A stretch of DNA of 64,000 nucleotides from Suillus spraguei (Eukaryota; Basidiomycota; Agaricomycetes; Boletales; Suillaceae). The DNA lies in assembly GCA_016800925.1 (NCBI GenBank), contig JABCPU010000155.1, forward strand, positions 62,001-126,000, in the 5' to 3' direction. The translations under genes were made by a program, and so were the position numbers. Positions 1 to 10,148 of this stretch are shown one piece after another. How positions within the stretch are numbered: position 1 is the first letter of the stretch; every line of letters begins with the position of its first letter. Under the pieces are notes generated by a model. It was given only the letters and a program-made list of their open reading frames with translations, was not told where the DNA came from and made no database searches.

Positions 1-31
1 CGACGAATACTCACTCCTCTTATCCCTAAAC

Positions 32-429
32 ATGCAGCTTTCAGTGTTCTTAAGCGCACTCGTATCTCTCGTCATTCTCGTTGCAGCATCACCCGTGCCA
101 GGAGCCATCTCGGAACGTTCCTGTGAGCGCTCATGATCATCGGTAGTATCATGTTCACTCAAATACTACTCAGTCAAGCGAGAGAAACTTGACACCAGTT
201 TTAAACGCGATCTCCTAGAAGAGGACAAGAAGCGCGAGGAGCTGAAGACCGACTTCATAATATATGCTTGGTACGACGGTCCAGGCACAGGAGGTAAGAT
301 ATAATTTATTTGCCATTTATTCATTCACGCAACGGACCCTTTGCATCAGATAAGAAGCGCAAGGAACTCGGGTCGGGTATTAATTACGACGACCTTGAAC
401 AGCCTCAACCAGGACGATATACTATGTAG
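32..429 (+). CDS. Small secreted protein with Kex2-type dibasic sites
   Basis: Three exons read by eye: 32-122, 174-293 and 350-429, giving 96 residues. Both introns (51 and 56 nt) have GT...AG borders and sit in phase 1. The N-terminus is a clear signal peptide: Met, Gln, a hydrophobic stretch of about 15 residues, then a small-residue cleavage region (AASPVPGA). The mature part is charged and has Lys-Arg pairs near residues 32, 41, 50 and 73, so Kex2-like processing could release short peptides such as EKLDTSF and DLLEED plus a longer one containing YAWYDGPGTG. No cysteine remains in the spliced mature form. I do not recognise a family. It could be a symbiosis or effector-type small secreted protein or a Kex2-processed peptide precursor; both are inferences. 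The start is the first ATG and begins the signal peptide. An alternative 3' exon cannot be excluded, because the stop lies just before another possible GT donor. Confidence 0.5.
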
Positions 430-1045
430 CGTAAACCTAATCGGCATGGTTGTGGATCTGACGCGACACGAGGAAGCGAGACAAATGTCTACGGGGCACA
501 TCAACAGGGGAGAAATGCACTGAGTTGATCTAGTCTCCTCTAACCAGACCATATAGGAAAATAGTTCTTTTTTCTTGATTACGGAGTTGATTACATTTGA
601 CGCTCAACAGAGAATAAAACACAATAACAACTTAGGAAATACAATATTAGCACAGGATTGTCCTTCATTTGTCTAGACGCCCCGTGTCTCTTCGCGTTCT
701 CAGCCTCGACAATTATCCAGAATTTTGGCGTTGAATTCATCAACATAGACATTGAGAGGGGGAAGGAATGCATGATGAAGACAGGTATCAGCGTCTTTGA
801 GAACATGTGGTAGGGACAAGTCAATGGTATCGTCGAGGTTTGTGGTCCATCAGGAAAAGCACCAGTTGATTTTCTAACTTAATTACGTGAAAAGAAGTAT
901 TAAGTCATTTGAGCGAAAAAGTGCGAACCACTTGATTAAGCCCACTTGCTCTCAGAGTGTTCGTCCCGAATGATTGCTCTGGTATTTTAAATGAGATCTG
1001 CATAAGGTGAATGAAGGTGAATGGGGCTATATAAATTGACGCTGT
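430..1045. other. No supported gene
   Basis: I see no convincing gene here. A 63-codon stretch open from about 624 to 813 on the plus strand (ending GISVFENMW) has a possible acceptor before it at about 678. It could be a lost or unrelated terminal exon, but it has no start codon and no recognised motif. Confidence 0.4.
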
Positions 1046-1560
1046 CGTCTGTTATATCGGGAATCAGATCGCCAATTTCGTTGGCACTCTACATGGTGCG
1101 TGGAGGAGAGAAGAGAATCAAGGCTTCGAGTTGAAAGGCATCAAGCGCAACTGCGAAAGTGTCAGTATGGTATCAACCACGCAACTCTGGCATGCACGCA
1201 TACTTTGATCAGACTAGGGAGTCACCCATACAACTGTAAATCATGCGTCAGCTGTGTACTAAGATTTTTGCAGCGATCTGTTTCCATCTGCTAAGTAGCA
1301 TGACTGTCAGAGTAAAGTACTAAAATACAACACACCCGTTGATATCTATGAGAGTCACCTTGGAGCAAGAATGTGACCACTTGAAAGTATATCTTACTTG
1401 AAGTCATCATCTGCTCGTCCAGGTCGTACATGAGCAGTGTGTCTGAGCCCAGACAACTGATAACACGATTCCACATGTAGAAGGCCGCGAAGTTATCGCT
1501 GTTTGAGTACAAAGACCAAATGAAGAAGTGGCATGATATATGGAAATAGCTAGTGACGGA
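1046..1560. repeat. Dispersed repeat module, paralogue at 45894-46380
   Basis: This stretch shares long stretches with 45894-46380. Both begin with a 'cgggaatcagatcgc' block and both end with a block containing 'gaaagtatatcttacttgaa'. Shorter pieces recur at about 36500 and 55045. No intact reading frame is conserved between the copies, so it is treated as a non-coding segmental repeat. It belongs to the same set of modules that surround the DUF6533 genes further right. Confidence 0.6.
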
Positions 1561-1769
1561 ATGGCTCTGTCGCATACACTGATGGGCCGGTTGCGATGTA
1601 AAGATTCCATAGACAAGAGGTAACGTGTTTTGAGCTTAGACAGTTGATGAGCGAAAGAGGGGAAATGCCAAACGAATGCGGAGCACCGAACTCTTATTTT
1701 CAAACTAGGCTCGAGTGTATCGAGGGTAAGCACAATAGGCCCCCCAAGCAGACCAGCAGCCATGAGCGT

Positions 1770-1879
1770 CGAAAACAAACCGCGTTTGTTGTGTGTTCGA
1801 ACGTGGGGAGTGCGTCGGTAAGTGCTTTGGGTGTTTTTGGGGTGCCGATATTAAAATGCCGTTTGTGACTGCGTCTGAT
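1770..1879. repeat. Left flank of LINE insertion, paralogous to 11745-11829
   Basis: The segment just left of the LINE matches 11745-11829 ('gactgcgtctgatatccgtt' in both). At 11830 the paralogue runs straight on into sequence that matches 8755 onward here. The paralogue is therefore the unoccupied version of this insertion site. Confidence 0.6.
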
Positions 1880-1890
1880 ATCCGTTGGAG
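1880..1890. repeat. LINE target-site duplication, left copy
   Basis: The 11-mer ATCCGTTGGAG lies directly before the poly(T) run that marks the LINE 3' end. An identical copy sits at 8744-8754. Confidence 0.85.
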
Positions 1891-2105
1891 TTTTTTTTTT
1901 TTTTAATCAGTGTTTATTGTCCGTTGGGGCTATGCCCTATGGTAGACAAAACCTACAGGTATGTACTTGTTCGTATGTATTAATTATCGAGAATATTTTT
2001 GTGATGCGCGATCATTGGTCCAGGTGTGAAACGAGGACTGGTAAGGCCAGCTAAAGGCGATAGGGGTTTATGGGCTCATTCTTCTTCTTTGTCGTCTGCA
2101 GGGGC

Positions 2106-2378
2106 CATCAGGAAATTCACACATTCCTTAACATGCTTAATCAGCTTAACTCACTTATCTCAAAACTTGTTTGCTCTCTCTCACATCATTCACCTGGTAT
2201 ATCTTATATTTTTTGAGTGCGAAATACAATAAAACATGTATATTAATATATCTCAACTTTTTTTTTCTGAATTCATTCACATTGAAATTTTGGACAAGTA
2301 GATTCAATTTCACCAAGGCAGTTAAGTGTAAATAAGTCCTCATAAGGGCACGTCAAGGAATGTGTGAATTTCCTGATG
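2106..2378 (+). mobile_element. MITE copy 1 (CATCAGG family), nested in LINE
   Basis: A 273-bp element with about 25-bp terminal inverted repeats: CATCAGGAAATTCACACATT at the left and its reverse complement at the right. The interior is AT-rich and has no ORF. It sits at the junction of the LINE ORF2 3' end and its 3' UTR. Near-identical copies are at 3240-3502 and, inverted, 40384-40656; a decayed copy is at 16970-17225. Confidence 0.85.
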
Positions 2379-5300
2379 GGGGTGTAACATCTCCAAAGAT
2401 TTGTTCCAGTCGGTGCGTGCTCGCTATGTAGCGTAGTAGGGGCTTGACGCATTTCTGGTTGTTCAGCAAGTTCTTGAGGTGGCTAGCTTGGGGGCCTATC
2501 TCATTCTGGAGGGATAGACGTTGTCTGGTGTACGTTGGGCAAGCAAGTAAGAAGTGATGTACTGTTTCTTCTCGGCTATGACATTGCTGGCAAATGGGAC
2601 TGGGGACTTTCGTTATCCGGTGTAGGTGTTTGTTCAAGGGTGCGTGCCCTGTTCGGAGTTGGAAGAGCAAGGAGGAATGTCGCCATGGGAGCTTTTCCAC
2701 TAGGATGGAGAAATGTTTCGATGGGGCGGTTTTGTCTATTTTGTGGAGGCGTTGATAGCGTGGTGAGTCTCTCATGATGGTTGCTGCTTTGGCTTTGATC
2801 TCTCCTCTGAATTTCTGCTTCAGCGCCGACTTGCTGATTGGGAGGGTGAGTTTAGCGTTGTTTCTGGTTACAAGGAGGGACTTTGGGAGATCCTTAGGTG
2901 CGCTGCTCTCTCCTCTGGCCACTTTCTTCGCCTGTTCATCAGCTGCTTCATTGCCAGGGATTCCCTTGTGGCCAGGCGTCCACCGTATCGTTAGTTTGCG
3001 GGTGTCATGTGCTGGGATGAGTCTGTGCAAATCGTCATGGAACTTGTCCATGAGGTGGTGCCCTGGCTTGGAGGCAAAGCCTTGGTGGCGTGGATGGCTG
3101 CCTGGTTGTCGACGCCCAGGGACATGGTTCCTTTCCCCCCTTCTTCCCTCAGCAACTCTACTGCCAGTATCATCCCTATTAGCTCTCCCTCATAGACCGT
3201 GTGCTCCTGGTCATCTCCCAGGTGGAACCGTCTCTCCTTCATCAGGAAATTCACACATTCCTTGACGAACTTAAGTTACTTATCTCAAAACTTGTTTGCT
3301 TTCTCTCACATCATTCACCTGGCATATCTTATATTTTCGAGTGCGAAATACAATAAAACATGTATATTAATATATCTCAACATTTTTTTTCTCAATACAT
3401 TCACGTTGAAATTTTGGACAAGTAGATTCAATTTCACCAAGGCAGTTAAGTGTAAATAAGTCCGCATAAGGGCATGTCAAGGAATGTGTGAATTTCCTGA
3501 TGTTCACCATCTCTCCGTTTCTCATCAAGACTGCTGCTCCTCCTACTCCACCGTCTATGGCCGAGCCATCTGAATATACTCTCAAATCTTCTTCCGCCTC
3601 TGCGTCTTGTCTTACTGCTGTGATTATGTCTCCTGCTGTCTCCGTGCTGGCATCGGAGGACCATTTGGGGTAGTGGCGTGTCGGGTCAATGGTTTCGATA
3701 GCGTGTGGGTTGAGGCCGAATTCATTGAGGAGTCGGTGTAATGGTGACGGGTGTCTTTTGCAACTTTTGAAGTTCCTTCTGGTACATGAGTTGTACGCTG
3801 CGCGGATGCCCTTGTGGAGGGGGTGGGTCTTGTCTAGTGTTACCATGCGTAGAGTAGCTCTGTGGCATACTTTGCGCAATAACTGTTGGAAGGGGAGTAT
3901 GTTAGCGTGCGCATCAAGGACATCTGTGGCGGTGGTTCTCATCCCGCCTGTGATCATCGTCGTTGCCATTCTTTGTACTCGTTCCATCTTCGAGGCGAAG
4001 CCTTGTGCTCCTCTTCCTGCGTTTTTCTTCCCTCTTCCTTTCGCAATCAGTCCTGAACACCATACATCGGCGGCATAGAGCATCTTAGGAATCACTACAC
4101 CTTCGTACAGTTTCTTCAACAGTCGTCCATGGACTCCCTTTGCTGCTCGTGTCATTCTTTGGCATGCCATTACATATCGTGTTCCCTTTGCCAGCGCATA
4201 CGTGGCGTGTTCCTTGAAGGTGAGTTCGTCGTCTACTATAACTCCCAAAAATTTGTGGGATTTGGAGGGTTCGATAACGTGGTTGCGGATGGAGACGGAT
4301 GGGCGGGGAACTGGGAGAGTCTTGTTCCTCTGGTTGGGGTCGGTGATTCGTTTCCTTGAGACGCAAAGGAGGGCCGTCTTATCTAGTTCGAAGTCAGCGT
4401 TGTGTTCTCTGCTCCAATCCAGCGCGCCCCCTTGTTTCTCCATCATATTCTTAAGCTTTCTGTTTGCTTCGTCATAATCTTTACCTCGCGCTGCCAGTGC
4501 GATGTTGTCTATAAAACCTAGACTCAGCTCTCCTCATTTCGGGTCAGTGTTAGCTACTCGTAATACAGGGGAATTGTAGAATAAAAATCCTATAACCAAC
4601 AAGGGACATCCTTGGTCGACACCATTTGAGACATTGAAGAGATCGGATCTGTAGTCGTCGAAATGCAGAGTTGTTTTTCTGTTGCTGAGTCGATTGCTGT
4701 ACCAGTTGATATATTCCAGTGGGATTCCTGCGTGTCTCATGTTGTGTAGCATGCGATTGACTACTACAGACGGGAAGGCTGCCTTGACATCTAGGAATAG
4801 TATTGAGACGAAGGGTTCCGCTGAGGCCCACGCATCTGTTGTGAATTTTGTCAGCAAGTGCAGGGAGTCTACTGTCGATTTCCCTGGTCGTCCACCGAAA
4901 TGCGTTGGGGGTAGAAGGTTGTGACGTTCCGCTATATAGACTAGGTCATTAGCTACGCAGGAGGACAGAATTTTACCCATGGTGTCAAGCAGGGTTATTG
5001 GTCGGTAAGCTTTCGGTAGACTATAGTCCGGTCTTCCTGGTTTTCGTAGGACTACTGTTGACAACAATTTCCAGTCTTTGGGGTAGTGTTCAAGTGCGAA
5101 TGTTGCACGAAAGATGGGTCCCATGTATGGCACTAGGAGGTCAGTACATTTCTTATATACACAATTACAGATTCCGTTCGGTCCTGGGGCTTTGTACGGG
5201 GAGAGTTTCTCTATGGCGCGGAATATTTGGTCGTTAGTGATTGGATCGAATTCGCAGATAGGAGGATTGTAAGTGAAATTGGGCTCAACATGTTCATTCT

Positions 5301-6681
5301 CGGGTGGTTGTCGAAAGAATATGTCGTAGAGGAGTTCGCTTTTCCTCGCGTTGTCCTGCGTGGTGTTCGTTTCATTGGGGTCCCTCGGGTCTTTCAGCGT
5401 TTTGATTCTTGTATGGATCTGTTCTGACAGGTCACTGGCTGCGTAGCGGTGGAAATCCCATATGTTGCTGGGTGTGATTGCCTCGAGCCATTCCTCCCAG
5501 TGTTCTTTCTTTGCTGTCTTGATGCTCTCTGAGAATCGGTTGCGGGCAAGGCGGAACTCGTCGTGGATTGGGTCTTGTCGTCGAGCCAGTAGTTTTCTTG
5601 CTTTCTTACCTAGTTTATGTACCTGTTTGCGTTCAATGTCGAGATCGTTTGACCACCATCGTTTGGCGTAAGGTGACTGCTTGGCCTTCGGGACGTGATC
5701 CTCCACTGTTTTGGCGATGGATTGGGTGAGGTGAGTGAAGGCTACTTCGAATTCTTCTATGGATTGAATATTAGCGGGTGGAGGGTGTGTGTCAAGGTGT
5801 GATGAAAGGGCTTCTCTGAACTCGTCCCATTCTACTTCTCTGAAGTTCGGCCGCTGGGCCGTGATGATGCGTTCTGGCTGTAGATCTAGGGTGCTTATTA
5901 TAGGGAAGTGGTCAGTAATAACGGGGCGTAATTGATACTCTATGGAACATTTGGTGAACATTTGTTCGATTTTGGCTGAGCAGAAGACATTGTCTGGTCG
6001 GGTATGGTTTTTCGTGTTTGAGGCTTCGAGGGTAGCGATGCCGGGGGGAAGAGCTTGAATGAGGTTGTATTCTGCGAGGAGATTAATTAGTATACCCGCG
6101 GTGTCTAAGTTCGCCGCGGTGAATAGATGAGAGTTGCTGGTCATTTCCCACATGGGATGGTGATGGTTGAAGTTGCCCATCCATATCATGTGGGCGTTAT
6201 CTCTGTCATTGTTGTTTCTAGTGTTAGTGCGGGGGAGGTTGCAGGAGGCAGCCTCTTCTAAGATTATATGTTTCTCCAGGAATTGGAGTGTTCTCGAGTG
6301 ATCGCAGGCATTATAGATATTGTAGATACGTACTTTTCCGAAGTCTCCGTGAATCTCGATGGCCATGATGTTGGGTGTGTCGAGTGGTATGATGTGCCAG
6401 TTGTTCTTGGATAACTTCTTGTTGACGAGCAGGATGGTTTGCGACCTTTCGGGGTTTGAGTGATGGTTGGTGGGGTATATTACGTCCCAGAATCGTCTGA
6501 GGTTGGAGGCGTTCACGAGTCCCACTGCATTGAGGAATGGTTCTTGAATGCAGGCGAGGTCGTACTTTTCGGGGTTAAGGTTTCGGAGCATGTGCTCCCA
6601 GGCGCTAGAAGATTTTCGTAAGTTTTGTTGCCAGATTTTAAAGTCAAGGTGAAGAGGGTGTTTGTTACTGTTGTCCTGCAT
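2379..6681 (-). pseudogene. LINE ORF2: endonuclease, reverse transcriptase, RNase H (inactivated)
   Basis: It reads from ATG at 6681. The first ~250 residues are an APE-type endonuclease (IWQQNLRKSS, ACIQEPFLN, IWMGNFNHHHPMW, TDHFPIIST). The reverse transcriptase follows, with KAPGPNGI, AYRPITLL, FGGRPGKSTVD and the first catalytic block ILFLDVKAAFPSV. The frame stops at 4534-4536 (TGA), just before the second catalytic block, which reads FIDN instead of the usual FxDD (codon 4504-4506), so the second Asp is lost. Downstream, the thumb region (KSHKFLGVIVDDELTF) and RNase H continue: YSDGSAIDGG, then, after a MITE at 3240-3502, YEGELIGM, GVDNQAA, and, after a frameshift near 3075, WTPGHKGIPGNEAAD. 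A CxxC...H...C knuckle (CQQCHSREETVHHFLLAC) ends the protein. Both the stop and the D-to-N change are G:C to A:T type changes. Confidence 0.88.
3240..3502 (+). mobile_element. MITE copy 2 (CATCAGG family), inside LINE RNase H
   Basis: A 263-bp copy with the same terminal inverted repeats as copy 1, in the same orientation. It splits the RNase H domain between its first Asp motif (YSDGS) and the Glu motif (YEGEL). Comparison with the uninterrupted LINE at 44.4 kb suggests an AA/TT dinucleotide was duplicated at the site. Confidence 0.85.
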
Positions 6682-6868
6682 TATGCAAAGTCGGATGGTG
6701 AGGGGCTACCGATGTTGATGTCTGGGGTTGAGGGAGGGAACCACAAGGGTGTGGTGTTGGCGGAGGAGATCTGAGGTGAGTTTGATTGCGCATGCAGGTC
6801 TGGGTTGTTTTCGTTGGTTGGTTGCGAGTTGAGCCAGTTGTCCATAAGGCGTGCTTGAGAGTTGAGTC

Positions 6869-8541
6869 CTATTGGGAGCTTGTTCGGGTTTGCTCGTGGT
6901 TGGCGTCGCTTTGGCTGTTCTTGAAGCGGATTGGTTTGTCAGTTGGAGGTTGAGGTTGCGGGTGAGGTTGAGGTTGAGGTATCTTCGTGAGGAGGCGTCC
7001 ATAGTTGCCATGGGTGTTGGTGTCTGTTGCTGGTTGGGTCCATGTTGGTTGTCTTGGTGGCTCAGTCCATTGCTCGGCGTGGTGTTCTGTCTTTTCCCAT
7101 GTGAGAGGGTCTTCAGTGGGGAAGTAGCGGTACTTTGAGTCTTCTGATCGGTTTTTGAAGCTTTCCCACTTGTCGATGAAGGATGGGCAATCTCTGCTCC
7201 ATGAGGTGTGACCCTGGCAATCACAGTTAGCGCATTGGTAGTAGTTAGGATCGTCTACTTTGCAAGTTGCTGTGCGATGATGTGCACCGCATGTTCCGTA
7301 TGTATCATGGTCTTGAGTGCATTCTGCTGCAACGTGCGATCCGTCATACGATTGGCATTTGAGGCATCGCGTTGGTTCTGGGAGGAGTTTGTGTCCAAAT
7401 ACTTTCTTTCCCTCTATTGATATGCCAAAGCGGAGGATTTGGTTGGTGCTCTCCTTGGTCTTGAGAGTGATGATCGCGTGCGCTGTCCTTTGATTCGCTT
7501 TGTGTCTGGTTACTGGTTTAATCCATTTTGCCTTAGTGATGGTGCCTGGCTTGAGTCCGCCATTTGTTTCGATGTCCGTGTTGGTGCGTATTGAGCTGGG
7601 GTCGTAGGATGTAGGGACGTTCTCGACCAGAACATTGTATGACCGGTCCTTGATTGTGGCGTTTGACCCAAAGTTGACAGAAAATTTTGCTCGGTGGGAT
7701 GGGATGCTGAGCCATTTTGCTGATTCTGCTGAGTTGAGTTCATATAGTATACCGCCGTGAGGGAGTCTTCCTGCTGATTGAAACGTTAGGCCTTGGTGGA
7801 TGGTGAGGCCATCTTTTTCTATAAGTTCTAAGGTTAGTTTCGCTTTGGTGACGAGTTCCGCTTCAGTTAGTCCTCGCAAGGTGTCTATTTCACCATACAA
7901 GCATCTATCCAGGAGTATTTGTCTTGCCTGTGCTTCTCCGCGAGCTAGGAGTTTGGTCAGTGGGGGAGGAGCGTTAGTTTTGACTGCATTCGCGTATGAT
8001 TGCATCCCTTCAGGTTGCGTGACTTTTGGCATGTCTTGCGATGCCTTGGTCACATTTAGGATTGCTTTCTCAATGTTTTCTGATTTTTGTGAGTTGCTGT
8101 TGCTTCTTCGATTCTCGTAGCTTTCTCTTCTAGTTGCGCGATTGGTCCTTGTATTAGGTTTGTGAATTTTTCTATCAGGTTTGCGGCGTCTAAGTTCTTT
8201 TCGGCTTCGATGAGTAGTATAGCCATTGATCGGAGTATGTCGACGTGTGTAGCTCCCACTTCCACTGTGATGCTGTATTCCAGCAGGGTGTGTGCTATCT
8301 GCTTGATAGCATTACAGGTGATGGGGAGGTCTAGTCCGTGAGACAGTAGCAGTTTTTTAGCGGAAATGCTGTTTTTGATTTCGGATCTGATGTCTAGGTC
8401 AGTTAAGTGATTTTCTATTTCTTTACTTTTGGATAGCAAAGGTTTGCTCGCGGTAGTCTTCTGTCCTCTAGTGGTCAGTGTTACAGTTGCTATTACAGAC
8501 TGGTTGGTAGCTTGGAGAGTCTTGGGTGGCGTTGGAGCCAT
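6869..8541 (-). pseudogene. LINE ORF1, gag-like protein with CCHC zinc knuckles (frameshifted)
   Basis: The preferred start is the ATG at 8541 (MAPTPPKTLQ), because the upstream ATG at 8811 lies outside the element. The first frame runs to a stop at 8056-8058. From about 8095 the reading continues in another frame (ENIEKAIL onward) to 6869, so a single-base indel near the A-run at about 8095 has split one ORF. The N-terminal part is helical and charged. The C-terminal part has cysteine/histidine-rich knuckles (CLKCQSYDGSHVAAEC; CANCDCQGHTSWSRDC) followed by a Pro/Gln-rich tail. ORF1 proteins of this kind bind the element RNA to form the RNP; that role is family knowledge. ORF2 begins about 190 nt after the end of ORF1. 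Confidence 0.8.
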
Positions 8542-8743
8542 GGTTTTTTCGATATTTTCGTTGTTTTTTGGTTTTTGTAGTATGTTCTTTATGTATGTAT
8601 AGACTAGTAATAGGAAAAGGTAGCAGAAAGGGGACGGGGTAGGCGTTGTTGACGCCTTTGACGCCGTTGGGCGCAAAGTTGGTTGATGTTTTCCAGGGTC
8701 CTTGAAGGGGTGCCACTTGGTAAGGGACCAAGAAGCGTTTTTC

Positions 8744-8754
8744 ATCCGTTGGAG
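8744..8754. repeat. LINE target-site duplication, right copy
   Basis: Identical 11-mer to 1880-1890 (ATCCGTTGGAG). It fixes the 5' end of the LINE at 8743 and shows the element is full length or very nearly so. Confidence 0.85.
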
Positions 8755-9036
8755 TGGGTGTGTTGGGTCGTCCCAGGGGATGACGAACAGTGGGGCATGC
8801 AAACAATGCACAAGGTTCTTCGAAGTGTGAGGCTGTTGGAAGTTGAAAATTTGAACGGGATAGAGAGAGACGCATGTTCCCGTATTTATTATCTCTTACT
8901 AATCATCTGCTCGTTCACCACTCCATTTCCAACATTGATCAGGCGTAGTGATGATATAGACCTACTTTTCTCGTGTGTCAGTTGTGCAAGTAAGATATTG
9001 TACCCCGTTACTAGTACCCACCGAAGCAACCCTTAC

Positions 9037-9252
9037 GCCTGCCTCTCGGGCCTTGTAATGCAACTAATATCTAAATTCCTTGATGTAGTTCATCCCATCT
9101 ACGATGAGGATCGCATCTCTGGCAATAGCGGTTAAGAGTTGGAGAGTTGTGCGAGCGGTTTTTTCTTGAAGGGAATCTGAATTGTTGGGTGCCAGTCTGC
9201 TGGCCCCTGGGTACGAGAGAAAAAAGAGATAGAGATAAGACGCGTGGTCCAC
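9037..9252 (-). pseudogene. KTI12: KTI12-like exon fragment, copy 1
   Basis: Reading down from 9252, the translation contains EKTARTTLQLLTAIARDAI then LIVDGMNYIKEFRY. This matches the conserved Walker-B-like region of KTI12, the ATPase-like Elongator partner needed for wobble-uridine modification (usual form IVDGMNYIKGFRYQ). A TAG at 9064-9066 replaces the expected Gln codon (CAG to TAG). The frame then continues as LHYKAREAG up to a GT donor at 9036. No P-loop exon is present upstream, so this is a fragment. It is paralogous to 12101-12307, and the LINE at 1891-8743 sits downstream of it in its reading direction. Confidence 0.65.
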
Positions 9253-9259
9253 ATCATCT

Positions 9260-10148
9260 AAGATGACTTTTACGCTGAGCTGGAAGAAGTCAGGGTTGAA
9301 ACGTCGATTTCCCAGAGCGATTCATAGACCATTGAATGAAAGGCTCCATCATGATGTGAACAATGTATTCCCAGCACGTTACCAATCGTAATAGATAATC
9401 ACTGAGCGCTCTTGTAATGCCACTCGTGTAATTGATGTGTAAAAGGACTTGACAGTCACTTCAGACACAGTCGCCGAGATTCACCGGCACCGGTGATTTT
9501 AGAACACCGTGATTAATACATTCGAGGGTTGTTGTCAAAGACTAGCACTTTATGCAGACTAGGGAATGTATATGCAACATTCCGCAGCTGACAGTGCTCT
9601 CGAAATATCTTGCTTCTCACGCATACTACTCCGAACCCGGCTTGGATCTGTGGTGCCATCAGTCCTAGTCAAGACTCAGTACTTAAGACACTATGTACAT
9701 TTCTTCCAACCCCAGTTCATGGCATTCCTGTTGTACATGTCTACAACTTAAGACATAGTAGTTCCTTCCGCTCAAGGTGTCTCATTTTCCATTTTTACCC
9801 ACCCCAGTATGAAGTCCTTGCCTATTTAGATAAATGCCATCTTTTAACCTGGCCCTCAGGCTGTAAATGAAGATGCGTCCACCTGCCTGATTGGCAAACT
9901 TGCTAAACCATTCAGGTCGCACATATCAAGAGCCGGCGCAGGTGAAACACGAACTTGACCTAATGTGCGTCCAACGTCACGAGTCGATAACATTGACCTT
10001 ACCTAATGGGAGTCGTTTCCCAATCGTTATCGAAAAAAAGGCTTGATACCCTCATACATGACACGAATTCGAGCGAGACGGACATCCACAGACACTATAA
10101 AGATTGACGATCTTGTACCTATATGTTCTCCATCTCGACATTCGCAAT
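9260..10148. other. No supported gene
   Basis: I see no gene here. The sequence is unique-looking with short open frames only. The last ~100 bp would hold the promoter of the terpene synthase relic. Confidence 0.4.

Larger units (their letters stand above)
1891..8743 (-). mobile_element. Full-length non-LTR retrotransposon (LINE, Tad-like) with RNase H
   Basis: A 6.85-kb element lies on the minus strand. Its 5' end is at 8743 and its 3' end is a poly(A) tail, seen as a T run at 1891-1904. It has a gag-like ORF1 with CCHC knuckles, and an ORF2 with endonuclease, reverse transcriptase, RNase H and a C-terminal zinc knuckle. The 3' UTR carries a block around 'catagggc...gccccaacggacaataa' that recurs at the other LINE tails (11.7 and 45.7 kb). 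An 11-bp duplication brackets it. Two MITEs (2106-2378, 3240-3502) lie inside. It is dead: ORF1 is frameshifted, ORF2 has a stop and a lost catalytic Asp, and the RNase H part is split. The two-ORF layout with RNase H fits the Tad clade of fungal LINEs; the clade is inferred from layout only. Confidence 0.9.

Noticed and set aside
624..813. 63-codon open stretch as an exon of the secreted protein gene
   Set aside because: No clean splice path from the upstream exons was found and no motif supports it.
8542..8811. Upstream extension of LINE ORF1 to the ATG at 8811
   Set aside because: The element begins at 8743, shown by the target-site duplication, so that ATG is in flanking DNA.
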